Positions 55,110 through 64,000 of a DNA stretch of 64,000 bases are shown here, piece after piece. Numbering within the stretch: the stretch's first letter is position 1; each line of letters opens with the position of its first letter. The translations under genes and the position numbers were made by a program. Origin of the DNA: an uncultured Blastocatellia bacterium (lineage in GTDB: Bacteria > Acidobacteriota > Blastocatellia > Pyrinomonadales > Pyrinomonadaceae). The stretch lies in the NCBI GenBank assembly GCA_946480785.1, contig CAMLLD010000026.1, forward strand, positions 5,830 to 69,829, written 5' to 3'. The notes under the pieces were generated by a model, which worked only from the letters and a program-made list of their open reading frames with translations, was not told the origin of the DNA and did no database searches.

Positions 55110-56421
55110 CCTTCTCGGGCGCAGTGCCGCCGATCTGTGACTTCGATCCTAAGGTTCGTTCCAACGACAACGCCTCGAAAACCTGGGCGTCAATCAACTC
55201 TGAAAATCCTTTGAGTTCCGTGAGCGAGAGTCGTTCAATCTCCTTCCCCGCTTCAACCGCACGCATCACGATCTTCCCAACTACTTCATGCGCCTGCCGA
55301 AATGGCATCCCTTTACGCACTAAATAATCCGCGAGCTCAGTAGCATTCATATAACCCGTCGACGCCGCAGCCAGCGCGCGCTCTTTGTTAACCCCGACAT
55401 TGCGCAGCACAGTACCAGTGACCTGCAAACACCCACTCACCGTGTCGACACAGTCAAACACCGCTTCCTTGTCTTCCTGCATGTCTTTGTTGTACGCGAG
55501 CGGCAGCCCTTTGAGCACCGTCAACACGCCCAACAGATCGCCAAACACACGCCCCGCTTTCCCCCGCACCAACTCCATCGAATCAGGATTCTTCTTCTGC
55601 GGCATCAGACTCGATCCCGTCGCAATCGCATCACCGAGCTCAAAGAACCCAAACTCCGTCGTCGAATAAAGAATGACATCTTCCGCGAGACGCGACAGAT
55701 GGACCATCACGAGCGCGCAGTCACTGAGAAACTCAACACAGAAATCACGATCGCTCACGGCATCAAGACTGTTCCGCGTCACGCCCTCGAATCCCAACAA
55801 CGCCGCCAACGCCTCTCGATCGATCGGAAACGAAGTTCCCGCGAGCGCCGCCGAACCGAGCGGCAACACATTCACGCGTCGCCTCGTCTCGGCAAGCCTT
55901 TCACGATCGCGTTGCAACATCTCGAAGTAAGCCAGACACCAGTGGGCCAACAGCACCGGCTGCGCGCGTTGCAGATGTGTGTACCCCGGAATCACGACCT
56001 CCCGGTTTCCCTCACCAAACTCAACCAGCGCGGTCTGGACCTCGCGTACCAATCCGCTTAGATCGTCGAGCGCCTCACGCAGCCACAACCTGAAATCCGT
56101 GGCCACCTGATCGTTACGACTGCGCCCCGTGTGCAGCTTGCGCCCCGTGTCACCGATCAACTCAACCAGACGCGCTTCCACAAACGAATGCACGTCCTCG
56201 GCTGACGAACCAGCATCCACGCCCTGCTCGCCTATCTGCTTCAATCCGTGTCTGATCTGACTCGCCTCAGTGCTCGTTACGATTCCCGCGTGCTCCAACG
56301 CGCCGCACCACGCGATGCTCGCCTGCACGTCGACCGCAAACAACCGGCGGTCAAAGCGAAACGAGTTGTTGAACTCCGCAAACTGCGGGTCCGATTTTCC
56401 CTTGAATCTTCCACCCCACAT
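55066..56421 (-). CDS. argH: Argininosuccinate lyase
   Basis: A 451-residue lyase that splits argininosuccinate into arginine and fumarate. The family signature GSSLMPQKKNPD holds the catalytic Ser loop; MWGGRFKGKSDPQFAEFNNSF is the standard start and TGRSRNDQVATDFRLW the substrate loop. It is divergent from argR-argG and shares their control region. Confidence 0.93.
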   Translation of the reverse strand: MWGGRFKGKSDPQFAEFNNSFRFDRRLFAVDVQASIAWCGALEHAGIVTSTEASQIRHGLKQIGEQGVDAGSSAEDVHSFVEARLVELIGDTGRKLHTGRSRNDQVATDFRLWLREALDDLSGLVREVQTALVEFGEGNREVVIPGYTHLQRAQPVLLAHWCLAYFEMLQRDRERLAETRRRVNVLPLGSAALAGTSFPIDREALAALLGFEGVTRNSLDAVSDRDFCVEFLSDCALVMVHLSRLAEDVILYSTTEFGFFELGDAIATGSSLMPQKKNPDSMELVRGKAGRVFGDLLGVLTVLKGLPLAYNKDMQEDKEAVFDCVDTVSGCLQVTGTVLRNVGVNKERALAAASTGYMNATELADYLVRKGMPFRQAHEVVGKIVMRAVEAGKEIERLSLTELKGFSELIDAQVFEALSLERTLGSKSQIGGTAPEKVSEELQSARKQLQK

Positions 56422-56463
56422 AAACCTTCGTCCTCAGTTGATCTCCACGCAACCCGCATGATA

Positions 56464-56507
56464 GTTTATTCATCTATGCAACGATTATGCAAGTTGTATG
56501 AATAAAC
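56464..56507. promoter_or_regulatory. Putative ArgR operator, inverted repeat overlapping the argR start
   Basis: GTTTATTCAT (56464-56473) and ATGAATAAAC (56498-56507) form a perfect 10-base inverted repeat. Both contain TGAAT/ATTCA, the core of ARG boxes. The right arm is the start of the argR coding sequence. Binding would block both argR and divergent argH. Confidence 0.6.
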
Positions 56508-56911
56508 GAGAGCGGCAACAAAAGATATTGAGCCTGATCCAAGCCAAGCCAATCGGCACGCAGGAAGACCTGCGCGCCCTGCTCGAACGCGCGGGCGTCA
56601 CGGCCACGCAGTCGAGCGTCTCGCGCGATCTCGAAGAGCTCGGCATCGTGAAGCAGCACGGCCATTACACGCTGCCGCGAGCCAACGGCACGTCCGCGCG
56701 CGGACTGCTGAGTTTAGACCAGGCCGGCGATAGCCTGGTAATCGCACGCACGCTGCCGGGGCTCGCTTCGGCGGTCGCAGTGGAGATCGATGCGGCCGCG
56801 TTGACCGATGTGGTGGGGACGATCGCGGGTGAAGACACGATCTTCATCGCGGTGCGCGACGCGAAGGCGCAAAAGACTACGGTCAAAAAGGTTTGGGAAC
56901 TGTTTCAATGA
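56498..56911 (+). CDS. argR: Arginine repressor
   Basis: A 137-residue ArgR/AhrC regulator. The N-terminal winged helix (about 1-65) contains [20 protein letters not shown] and [17 protein letters not shown], with the SSVSRD recognition helix. The C-terminal arginine-binding hexamer domain ends in [19 protein letters not shown]. It heads the arginine operon and probably autoregulates through the inverted repeat at its own start. Its stop overlaps argG (ATGA). Confidence 0.93.
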   Translation: MNKRERQQKILSLIQAKPIGTQEDLRALLERAGVTATQSSVSRDLEELGIVKQHGHYTLPRANGTSARGLLSLDQAGDSLVIARTLPGLASAVAVEIDAAALTDVVGTIAGEDTIFIAVRDAKAQKTTVKKVWELFQ

Positions 56912-58101
56912 CGAACTTAAAAAAGATCGTGCTTGCCTACTCGGGCGGCCTCGACACTTCAGTCATGCTGCGCTGGCTGAAGGAGCGCTACCACTGCGAG
57001 GTCGTTTGTTTTTGCGCGAACGTGGGCCAGGGCGCGGAGCTGTCGGGTCTCGAAGAGAAAGCGCATGCGACCGGCGCGTCGAAACTCTACGTCGAAGATC
57101 TGCGCGAAGAGTTTGTGCGCGATTACGTCTGGACCGCGGTCAAAGCCAACGCGGTTTATGAGGGCGTCTATTTGCTGGGCACTTCGCTCGCGCGTCCCGT
57201 AATCGCGAAGAAGCAGATCGAGATCGCGCACGCGGAAGGCGCGGATGCAGTGGCCCACGGCGCGACGGGCAAAGGCAACGACCAGGTGCGGTTCGAGCTC
57301 ACGTACTACGCGCTGCAACCGGACATCAAGGTCATCGCGCCGTGGCGTGAGTGGGAATTCAAGGGCCGCACGGATCTGATCGCGTATGCGAAGCAGCACG
57401 ACATTCCGGTCACGGCAACGGCCGAGAAGCCGTATTCGACCGATGCGAACCTGATGCACATCTCCTACGAAGGCGGGATTCTCGAAGACCCGTGGGCCGA
57501 GCCGCCCGAGAACATCTTTCAACTCACGCGCTCGCCGGAGAACGCGCGTGGCGAAGCGCAGTACGTCGAGATCTCTTTCGAGAAAGGCGAGCCGGTGGCG
57601 ATCGATGGCCGCAAACTCGATCCCGTTACGCTGCTGGAGACGTTGAACAAGCTCGGTGGCGAGCACGGCATCGGGCGCGTCGACCTGGTGGAGAATCGCT
57701 TCGTCGGTATGAAGTCGCGCGGTGTTTACGAGACGCCGGGCGTGACGATCCTGCACGCCGCGCATCGTGCGCTCGAGTCGATCACGCTCGATAGAGAAGT
57801 GATGCACTTGCGCGATTCGCTCTCTGTGAAGTTTGCCGAGAGCATCTACTACGGTTTCTGGTTCGCGCCCGAATTCAAACTGCTGCGCCGGACGATTGAA
57901 GAGACGCAGGCGACGGTGACGGGCGACGTGCGTTTGAAGTTGTTTCGCGGTAACGCGATCGTAGTCGGACGCCGTTCGCCACATTCCCTTTACGACGAAC
58001 GCATTGCCACGTTTGAAGCCGACACTGTTTACAACCAGCGCGACGCCGAGGGCTTCATCAAACTCAACGCGCTGCGGCTGCGGTTAGGAGGTGCACGATG
58101 A
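56908..58101 (+). CDS. argG: Argininosuccinate synthase
   Basis: A 397-residue enzyme joining citrulline and aspartate with [19 protein letters not shown] is the PP-loop; [16 protein letters not shown] and [21 protein letters not shown] are conserved active-site segments. ATG 56908 overlaps the argR stop, ATGA style. It ends in an overlap with the P-loop gene, so translation is coupled. Confidence 0.95.
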   Translation: MTNLKKIVLAYSGGLDTSVMLRWLKERYHCEVVCFCANVGQGAELSGLEEKAHATGASKLYVEDLREEFVRDYVWTAVKANAVYEGVYLLGTSLARPVIAKKQIEIAHAEGADAVAHGATGKGNDQVRFELTYYALQPDIKVIAPWREWEFKGRTDLIAYAKQHDIPVTATAEKPYSTDANLMHISYEGGILEDPWAEPPENIFQLTRSPENARGEAQYVEISFEKGEPVAIDGRKLDPVTLLETLNKLGGEHGIGRVDLVENRFVGMKSRGVYETPGVTILHAAHRALESITLDREVMHLRDSLSVKFAESIYYGFWFAPEFKLLRRTIEETQATVTGDVRLKLFRGNAIVVGRRSPHSLYDERIATFEADTVYNQRDAEGFIKLNALRLRLGGAR

Positions 58102-59168
58102 ATGAGATCAATGTTATCGACGTCGACAAGATCGGATCGGCGACGTCGCCGCTCGGTTTGACGAAAACGGTGGCGCTCATTTCGGCTAACGATTCGCCGA
58201 AGGCGGGTGACGTGATCGTCGTGCGTGCGCTGACTGACAGCACGACATACAACATGCTCGAGTTGCCGACCGGGCGTCTCGCGAAGATCAATCCCGGCGA
58301 TCTGTTGCTCGGTGTCTTGGGGCGACGGCGCGCGTTGAAAGGCTTCGTCGGCGACGTTCCGGAAACTGTCGCGAGCGGAGATCGACTGCACCTGCTGAAC
58401 ATGGGCGGCGTGATCGGCCGTTGCACCGGGCATCATTCGAGCCTGAGCGACGCGATCGAGCTGGAAGTAATTGGCCTCGCGTGCGACGAAGACGGAAAGG
58501 TGCTGAACATCGCGGACGCGTGTTTGCCGTCGCGCACGCAGCTCGGCGAGACCGCCCCGATCGTGATGATCGCGGGGACGAGCATGAACAGCGGCAAGAC
58601 GTGCGCGGCGACGGAGTTGATCAAGCAAGCCACGCATGCAGGTCTGCGCGTCGCGGCCGGGAAGCTTTCCGGCGTGGCTTGTTTGCGCGACACGTTGAAC
58701 ATGTCGGACCACGGCGCGATCGCGACCGCGAGTTTTCTCGATTGCGGTTTGCCGTCGACGGTGGACGTCGCGGATCTCGCGCCGACAGCGAAAGCGATTG
58801 TCGCGAAGTTGAACGAAGCGAATCCCGATCTGATCGTGATCGAGTTGGGAGATGGGATTCTCGGCGGCTACTCGGTCGATACGATCTTCAGCGATGTCGA
58901 ACTGCTCGAAGCGACGGCGGCGCTTGTGTTTTGTGCGTCGGATTACGTTGGTGCGTGGGGCGGGATCGAGCTGCTGCGCCGGCGCGGTGTCGAGGTCGAT
59001 GTGATCTCGGGCTCAGTGACCGACTCGCGCATGGGCGAAGACTACGTGCGGGAGCAGTTCGGCGTGCCTGCCGCAAACGCGCGACGTGAAAGCAGAGCGT
59101 TGTTTGATCTGGTGATGGGATCTGTTTCATCTGTGTTGGAAAAAAGCGATGCAGTTAGCACCACGTAA
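58098..59168 (+). CDS. P-loop protein of unknown role inside the arginine operon
   Basis: A 356-residue soluble protein. Strong SD (AGGAGG) and ATGA overlap with argG show it is a true operon member. Residues about 1-145 form a beta-rich domain ([21 protein letters not shown] and others). A nucleotide-binding P-loop lies in [16 protein letters not shown] (about 158-173), followed by [18 protein letters not shown] and [14 protein letters not shown], an arrangement like dethiobiotin-synthetase/MobB-type NTPases, possibly DUF1611-like. No step of arginine synthesis is known to need such a protein. It may be a regulator, a missing-step enzyme or linked to neighbouring metabolism. Confidence 0.7.
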   Translation: MNEINVIDVDKIGSATSPLGLTKTVALISANDSPKAGDVIVVRALTDSTTYNMLELPTGRLAKINPGDLLLGVLGRRRALKGFVGDVPETVASGDRLHLLNMGGVIGRCTGHHSSLSDAIELEVIGLACDEDGKVLNIADACLPSRTQLGETAPIVMIAGTSMNSGKTCAATELIKQATHAGLRVAAGKLSGVACLRDTLNMSDHGAIATASFLDCGLPSTVDVADLAPTAKAIVAKLNEANPDLIVIELGDGILGGYSVDTIFSDVELLEATAALVFCASDYVGAWGGIELLRRRGVEVDVISGSVTDSRMGEDYVREQFGVPAANARRESRALFDLVMGSVSSVLEKSDAVSTT

Positions 59169-60183
59169 AATCAAAGTAGCGATCCTCGGTGGTTCAGGCT
59201 ACGGCGGCTCGGAGCTGCTGCGCATTCTGCTCTTCCATCCGAACGTCGAAGTCGTCTTCGTCACGGCGAACGAACACGCGGGGAAGTCTGTCGGCGAAGT
59301 GCATCGCAACCTCCACGGTCTAACAGATCTGACTTTCGTCAAACAACCGGAAACGTTTGGCGACGTGGAATGCGCGTTTCTCGCGCTGCCGCACGGCCAG
59401 GCGATGTCGATCGTTCCTGACCTGCCGAAGAAGATCAAAGCGATCGATCTCTCGGGCGACTTCCGCCTGCGCGATCAATCCAGCTTCGAGCAGCACTACA
59501 AACAATCGCATACGGCGATGGACCAACAAGCCGAGTTTGTTTACGGCCTGACGGAGACGAATCGCGAAGCGATACGCAGCGCGCGTTTGATCGCCAACCC
59601 CGGCTGCTTCGCGACCGCGACACTGCTCGGACTCGCGCCACTCGTCGCCAGTGGTCTGCTCAACGGCCGCGTGATCGTCGACGCGAAAACGGGTTCATCA
59701 GGTTCGGGCGCAAAGGCTGCGACCAACACGCATCATCCGCAGCGAATGAACTCGTTTTACGCTTACAAGCCGTTCACGCATCAACACGTACCGGAGATCG
59801 AACAGGAGCTCCAGCACGTCGGTGACTGGACCAACGAGCTCGTTTTCATGACGCATTCGCTGCCCGTCGCGCGCGGCATCTTCGCGTCGATCTACGCCGA
59901 AGCGAAGCGCGAACTCAGCGCGGCTGAACTGCGCGCGATCTTCGCGGACTACTATGCGGATTCATTTTTCGTTCGCCTCGTGGAAGGTTCGCCGGACATC
60001 AACTGGGTGAAGACCACGAACTTCTGCGACCTCGGCTTCGCCGCGCGCGGCAAACAGATCGTCGTCTTCTCCGCGCTCGACAATCTCGTGAAGGGCGCGG
60101 CCGGACAGGCGGTGCAGAACATGAACCTGATGTTTGGCCTCGAAGAAACGACCGGCCTGAAGTTAGTAGGAACAAATCCATGA
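59149..60183 (+). CDS. argC: N-acyl-gamma-glutamyl-phosphate reductase
   Basis: A 344-residue NADPH-dependent reductase. The Rossmann motif is GGSGYGGSELLR (14-25), the catalytic Cys154 lies in ANPGCFATA, and HPQRMNSFYAYKPFTHQHVPE is the conserved substrate segment. The start overlaps the P-loop gene by 20 bases. Confidence 0.94.
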   Translation: MQLAPRKIKVAILGGSGYGGSELLRILLFHPNVEVVFVTANEHAGKSVGEVHRNLHGLTDLTFVKQPETFGDVECAFLALPHGQAMSIVPDLPKKIKAIDLSGDFRLRDQSSFEQHYKQSHTAMDQQAEFVYGLTETNREAIRSARLIANPGCFATATLLGLAPLVASGLLNGRVIVDAKTGSSGSGAKAATNTHHPQRMNSFYAYKPFTHQHVPEIEQELQHVGDWTNELVFMTHSLPVARGIFASIYAEAKRELSAAELRAIFADYYADSFFVRLVEGSPDINWVKTTNFCDLGFAARGKQIVVFSALDNLVKGAAGQAVQNMNLMFGLEETTGLKLVGTNP

Positions 60184-61349
60184 CCACGGCGCTGCTAAAC
60201 GAGATAGTCGCGAGCGAAGAACAGTTTCAGCTCGCGACTTACAAGAAGATGCTGATCGCGGCGGAGCGCGGCGAGGGCGTCTGGATCTACACGAGCGACG
60301 GCGAGCGCTATCTCGATCTTTACGGCGGCCACGCGGTCGCGGGCACGGGCCATTGTCATCCGCACCTCGTGAAAGCGATTCGCGAGCAAGCGGGGCAGTT
60401 GTTGTTCTATTCCAACTTGGTCTACTCGAACGCGCGTGCCCGGGCGGCGGAAAAACTCGTTTCAGTCGCTCCCGCGTCCCTCACGAAAGCTTTTTTCTGC
60501 AACTCGGGCACGGAGGCGAACGAGAACGCGATGCGCATGGCGCGCATGGCGACCGGGCGCGAACAGATCATCACGTTTTCCGGCGGCTTCCACGGCCGCA
60601 CCGCCGACGCGATCAGCGCGACCTTTCTCGGCAAGTATCGCGAGATCGGAAAACCAAACGTGCCGGGCCATTTGCAAGCGGAGTTTGGCGACATCGAGTC
60701 GGTGCGCACGCTCGCGGATGAAAGTGTGGCGGCGATCATGCTGGAGCCGATTCAGTCGATGGCGGGTGTGCGCGCGGCTGAGCCGGGTTTTTATCGTGCC
60801 TTGCGCGCGTTGTGCGACGAGCGCGGCATCGTGTTGATTTACGACGAAGTGCAGACCGGAGTGGGACGCACGGGCGAGTGGTTCTTCGCCGGCAGCGACG
60901 CGGGCGACGGCGTCGTGCCCGATGTCATCTCGTTGGCGAAAGCGCTCGGCAGTGGCGTGCCGGTCGGCGCGTGCCTCGTCAGTGAAGAGATCGCGTCGCA
61001 TATTAAGGAGAACGATCTCGGCACGACGTTCGGCGGTGGGATGTTGGCGATGGCCGCAGTGACCGCGACGCTGGAAGCGATCGAAGCGGATCGCATGTTG
61101 GAAAATGTGAAGCGCGTTGAAGCGTATTTGAGAGAGCGGCTGCGCGAGGTCGAGCAGGTGGTGGCGGTGCACGGGCGGGGTTTTCTGCTCGGGATCGAGT
61201 TCGCAGAAAAAGCTGCGCCGATTCATCAGAAGCTGCTCGAACAGAAGATCATCACCGGCACGTCAAGCAATCCGAAGGTGCTGCGGTTGCTGCCGCCGTT
61301 GTGTTTGCGAGAGGCCGAGGTTGACTTGTTTGTCGAGGCTTTAAAATGA
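60180..61349 (+). CDS. argD: N-acylornithine aminotransferase
   Basis: A 389-residue class III PLP aminotransferase. FFCNSGTEANENAMRMAR and TFSGGFHGRT bind phosphate; LIYDEVQTGVGRTG holds the PLP Asp; the Schiff-base Lys lies in ISLAKALGSGVPVGA. In this operon it should make N-acetyl- or N-succinylornithine from the semialdehyde. ATGA-type overlaps join it to argC and the carbamoyltransferase. Confidence 0.94.
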   Translation: MTTALLNEIVASEEQFQLATYKKMLIAAERGEGVWIYTSDGERYLDLYGGHAVAGTGHCHPHLVKAIREQAGQLLFYSNLVYSNARARAAEKLVSVAPASLTKAFFCNSGTEANENAMRMARMATGREQIITFSGGFHGRTADAISATFLGKYREIGKPNVPGHLQAEFGDIESVRTLADESVAAIMLEPIQSMAGVRAAEPGFYRALRALCDERGIVLIYDEVQTGVGRTGEWFFAGSDAGDGVVPDVISLAKALGSGVPVGACLVSEEIASHIKENDLGTTFGGGMLAMAAVTATLEAIEADRMLENVKRVEAYLRERLREVEQVVAVHGRGFLLGIEFAEKAAPIHQKLLEQKIITGTSSNPKVLRLLPPLCLREAEVDLFVEALK

Positions 61350-62314
61350 ATTTTTTAACCACTCTCGACAGCGACCTCAATCACCTGATCTCCTCGGCCA
61401 CACGTTTTAAAGCCGGTGACGACTTATCGAAACCCTTGACGGCAAAATCCGTGGCTTTGGTGTTCTTTAATCCGAGCCTGCGCACGCGCGCGTCGATGCA
61501 GGTCGGGATTTACGAACTCGGTGGTAATGCGGTGATGCTCGAACCGGGCGGCACGAGCTGGACGCTTGAACATCGCGACGGCGCGGTGATGGATGGGGAT
61601 AAGACCGAACACGTCGCGGAGTTTGTGCGCGTGCTCGAACGTTACTGCGTCGCGATCGGTGTGCGTACGTTCGCGGCGTTGAAAAACTGGGAAGAAGAGC
61701 GGACCGACCCGGTGCTCAACGCGTTTGCGAAGTATGCGTCCGTGCCGATCATCAATCTCGAATCCGCGATGCATCATCCGTGTCAGGCGGCGGCAGATAT
61801 GATGACGATTCGTGAAAAACTGGGCGCGGGGCGTAAGCGTGTCGTGCTCACGTGGGCCTGGCATCCGAAGCCGTTGCCGATGGCGGTGCCGAACAGTTTC
61901 GCGCTCGCGGCGGCGCAGATGGGCCACGATCTCGTTATCGCGCATCCGCCGGGTTACGAACTCGATGAAAAATTGATCGATACCGCGCGCAGACACAGCC
62001 GTGTCGAGATCACGAATGACATCGACGCCGCGTTCGACGGCGCGGAAGTGATCTACGCGAAGAGCTGGGGCGCGAAACAGTTTTACGGCGACGCGGATCG
62101 AGATCTTTCGGAACGGGCGCAGTACAGAGACAAGTGGATCGTGAATGAAGACAAAATGAGCCGAACCAATAAAGCGGTTTTCATGCACTGTTTGCCCGTG
62201 CGGCGCAACGTGATCGTCACCGACGCCGTGATCGACTCCAAAGCGTCAGTCGTGATCGACGAGGCCGAAAACAGGTTGCACGTCCAAAAGGCCGTACTCG
62301 CACAAATCTTATGA
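61346..62314 (+). CDS. argF': N-acetyl- or N-succinylornithine carbamoyltransferase
   Basis: A 322-residue transcarbamylase of the AOTC/SOTC group rather than ordinary OTC. Phosphate-binding FFNPSLRTRAS (40-50), HPCQ (144-147), LTWAWHPKPLPMAVPNSF (168-185) and HCLPVRRNVIVTDAV match that group. The decisive specificity position, Glu in acetyl enzymes and Pro in Bacteroides succinyl enzymes, is Thr87 (VMDGDKTEH). The AVPNSFA and HPPGYELDEK segments look more like the succinyl type. It carbamoylates an N-acylated ornithine before deacylation. Confidence 0.88.
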   Translation: MNFLTTLDSDLNHLISSATRFKAGDDLSKPLTAKSVALVFFNPSLRTRASMQVGIYELGGNAVMLEPGGTSWTLEHRDGAVMDGDKTEHVAEFVRVLERYCVAIGVRTFAALKNWEEERTDPVLNAFAKYASVPIINLESAMHHPCQAAADMMTIREKLGAGRKRVVLTWAWHPKPLPMAVPNSFALAAAQMGHDLVIAHPPGYELDEKLIDTARRHSRVEITNDIDAAFDGAEVIYAKSWGAKQFYGDADRDLSERAQYRDKWIVNEDKMSRTNKAVFMHCLPVRRNVIVTDAVIDSKASVVIDEAENRLHVQKAVLAQIL

Positions 62315-63222
62315 GCGCCAGCCACCCATCGATCGACAACCAAACTCGTCTCGACTTGTTGCGCGAGGCGCTGCCGTACATCCAGCGATTCAAGGGCCAG
62401 ACCTTTGTCGTCAAACTTTCCGGCAAAGTCACCGAGAACCACGATAACCTTACGTCGCTCGCCGAAGAGCTTGCTCTACTTCATCAAGTCGGCATTCGCA
62501 TTTGCTGCATACACGGCGGCGGCAAACAGCTCAGCGAACTCGCTTCGAAACTCGGCGTCGAGCAGACCATCATCGAGGGCCGTCGCGTCACCGACGACGC
62601 CACACTCGAAATGGCGAAGATGATCTTCGCCGGCAAGATCAACACCGACATCCTCGCGGCACTGCGCCAGCGCGGCATCGAAGCCGTTGGCTTGTCGGGC
62701 GTTGACGGCAACATCGTGCACGCCGAGAAACGTCCGCCGAAAGAGATTCTCAACCGACAAACAGGCGTCCGCAACACCGTCGACTTCGGTTACGTCGGCG
62801 ACGTCGTGCAGATCAACTCGCGTCTGCTCACCGTCCTTTTGGACCACGGCTACCTGCCCGTGGTCTCTTCGCTCGGAGCAGACGACGAGGGCAGCGTCTT
62901 CAACATCAACGCCGACACGATCGCCGCCGAGATCGCCGTCCGCTTGCAAGCAGAGAAATTGATTTTGCTCAGCGACGTCGACGGCATATACCTCAAGCCT
63001 GGCGACGCGCAGACAAAGCTCTCCCGGCTCACGGCCGAGGAGGCCGATCAACTAATCACGAGTGGCGCGGCGACCGGCGGAATGATCCCCAAGCTGCAAA
63101 GCATAACCACGCTTTTGCGTCGTGGCGTTCACTCCGCCCACATCATCAGCGGCACGAACCGCAACGCCCTCTTGTCAGAAGTCTTCACTGACAAAGGCAC
63201 CGGCACGATGATCGTTGCTTAG
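62311..63222 (+). CDS. argB: N-acyl-glutamate kinase
   Basis: A 303-residue amino-acid kinase. IHGGGKQLSELASKLG is the glutamate-binding glycine loop, GNIVHAEKRP and LILLSDVDGIYL are conserved, and GGMIPKLQSITTLLRRG closes the ATP site. N-terminal helix PYIQRFKGQTFVVKLSG suits the longer arginine-regulated hexameric type. Last gene of the operon. Confidence 0.94.
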   Translation: MSASHPSIDNQTRLDLLREALPYIQRFKGQTFVVKLSGKVTENHDNLTSLAEELALLHQVGIRICCIHGGGKQLSELASKLGVEQTIIEGRRVTDDATLEMAKMIFAGKINTDILAALRQRGIEAVGLSGVDGNIVHAEKRPPKEILNRQTGVRNTVDFGYVGDVVQINSRLLTVLLDHGYLPVVSSLGADDEGSVFNINADTIAAEIAVRLQAEKLILLSDVDGIYLKPGDAQTKLSRLTAEEADQLITSGAATGGMIPKLQSITTLLRRGVHSAHIISGTNRNALLSEVFTDKGTGTMIVA

Positions 63223-63230
63223 CTTTTATT

Positions 63231-63809
63231 TCACCCGATCGGTGACTGCGGCAGAAACCGATCGCGATCGAACGGCGGATCTTCGTGATCGGGAATGTTA
63301 TCCGCGGGCCAATCACTCGCCCACTGCTGCCGATAATTCTCATCCGCGTAGTATTTCAAGAACGTCTGATTGTCTTCCTCACTGCCGCTGCCCGTGAGAT
63401 CGATCATGTACGCATAACTCGGATTTTCCGGAAACAGCACCGCTTCCTCGCGTAAACCATCGTGATAGAGATACTCGTAAAGCCCGCGATCCGCGAGGTG
63501 GTTCGTATGCAGGAGATAAGCGCCGAGCGACGCCATGCGCTCGACGATCTCCTTCAGTTTGGCGGTGAGTGCGTCGTCGTTGAGTTGGTCCGGCGGCGGC
63601 ACTTCGAGTCCGGAATTCTCGAGCAGTCGTAGCAAACTGATCGGCTCGGCGTGCTCGTATTCGAGCACGTGACGCAGAAACTCTTCTTCCATGTCGGCCG
63701 GCATCGATTCGAGCGACATCGTGCTGCCGCCGAGTTTTTCCACTTCCTGGCGCAGCTTCGCGATACGTTCTTCCTGAGTTGGTTCGTCGGCGAATTGTAT
63801 AAAGGTCAT
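63231..63809 (-). CDS. Acidic soluble protein, unknown function
   Basis: A 192-residue acidic protein (MTFIQFADEPTQEERIAKLRQEVEKL) with mainly helical N-terminal half (MEEEFLRHVLEYEHAEPISLLRLLE) and a mixed C-terminal half (HLADRGLYEYLYHDGLREEAVLFPENP, ADNIPDHEDPPFDRDRFLP). No signal peptide or known motif. The start has AGGAGCC upstream. The stop is 8 bases from the convergent argB stop. Confidence 0.6.
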   Translation of the reverse strand: MTFIQFADEPTQEERIAKLRQEVEKLGGSTMSLESMPADMEEEFLRHVLEYEHAEPISLLRLLENSGLEVPPPDQLNDDALTAKLKEIVERMASLGAYLLHTNHLADRGLYEYLYHDGLREEAVLFPENPSYAYMIDLTGSGSEEDNQTFLKYYADENYRQQWASDWPADNIPDHEDPPFDRDRFLPQSPIG

Positions 63810-64000
63810 TCTGAGGCTCCTTAAGAATCGAGAGGTTTAAGGTTTGAGGCGCCTACGGAGTTACAGTGAGGGCCTCCGTCCGATTGTGAGATTCAGACGC
63901 GCATTCTACGCATCGTCGCGAAAAAGTAAAGTGGTGGTCCGACTATGGTGATGTAAAAGTCTGTGTGTAAAAAGCAAGAGGGTGTAAGTTGGTTAGTGAC
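63810..64000. other. Right-end intergenic stretch
   Basis: About 190 bases upstream of the last gene, reaching the window edge. No gene, clear promoter or repeat is seen. Confidence 0.4.

Overview
The window looks like a chromosomal piece of a Gram-negative acidobacterium, most likely of the Blastocatellia/Pyrinomonadales type. The grounds are two Oar-like TonB-dependent receptors with an N-terminal carboxypeptidase-regulatory-like domain, an ADOP-type permease (a family named for Acidobacteria), the futalosine menaquinone genes mqnA and mqnC, many secreted S9/CocE peptidases, GC-rich codon use and dispersed short palindromes. No rRNA, tRNA, CRISPR array, transposase or phage structural module was recognised. 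The assignment rests on gene content only.

Layout. 1-1720 (-): a secreted modular protein with NVGIGTTSP repeats, running off the left edge. 2083-14454 (+, one gene -): a TMEM175-type channel, two TonB-dependent receptors, a CocE-like hydrolase, an esterase, small secreted proteins, a Dabb protein and a PHP-domain protein. 14455-18561: a possible small RNA, a HhH-GPD DNA glycosylase, two small secreted proteins, an aldo/keto reductase and a DinB-fold protein. 18562-29752 (+): a less GC-rich island that is the most interesting part (below). 29772-36907: a prolyl oligopeptidase, a secreted lysozyme-fold protein and a heterodimeric ABC exporter. 36938-40831: thioesterase, YbjQ, alkyltransferase-like protein and cyclase (-), then mqnA-mqnC (+). 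40831-48895: RNase E/G with a huge disordered insert, a DUF983 protein, an S9 peptidase, a PsbP-like protein and an aromatic amino acid decarboxylase. 48998-55109 (+): a complete Liv-type ABC importer with two substrate-binding lipoproteins. 55066-63222: argH (-) divergent from an operon argR-argG-(P-loop gene)-argC-argD-argF'-argB. 63231-63809 (-): a conserved-looking unknown.

The candidate new system is a ribosomally made peptide cluster. A Crp/Fnr regulator is followed by three 14-bp tandem repeats, a radical SAM/SPASM enzyme, and then a 50-residue peptide gene missing from ordinary ORF lists. The peptide has a perfect ribosome binding site, a leader ending in GGGG, and a core made of five Cys-Gln pairs plus Ala-Gln. 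Next come a hairpin, a protein fusing a PqqD-like recognition domain to an S26B-type signal-peptidase domain and to a domain I cannot name, a second free copy of that unnamed domain, two translationally coupled ABC exporters, and an ADOP/MacB-like permease. The natural reading is: the SPASM enzyme modifies the Cys-Gln core while the PqqD domain holds the leader, the peptidase domain trims, and the exporters secrete. Product chemistry and function are unknown.

The arginine operon uses a carbamoyltransferase of the N-acetyl/N-succinylornithine type, so carbamoylation precedes deacylation. argA/argJ and the deacylase are not in the window. ArgR probably controls both divergent units through an inverted repeat that includes the argR start codon.
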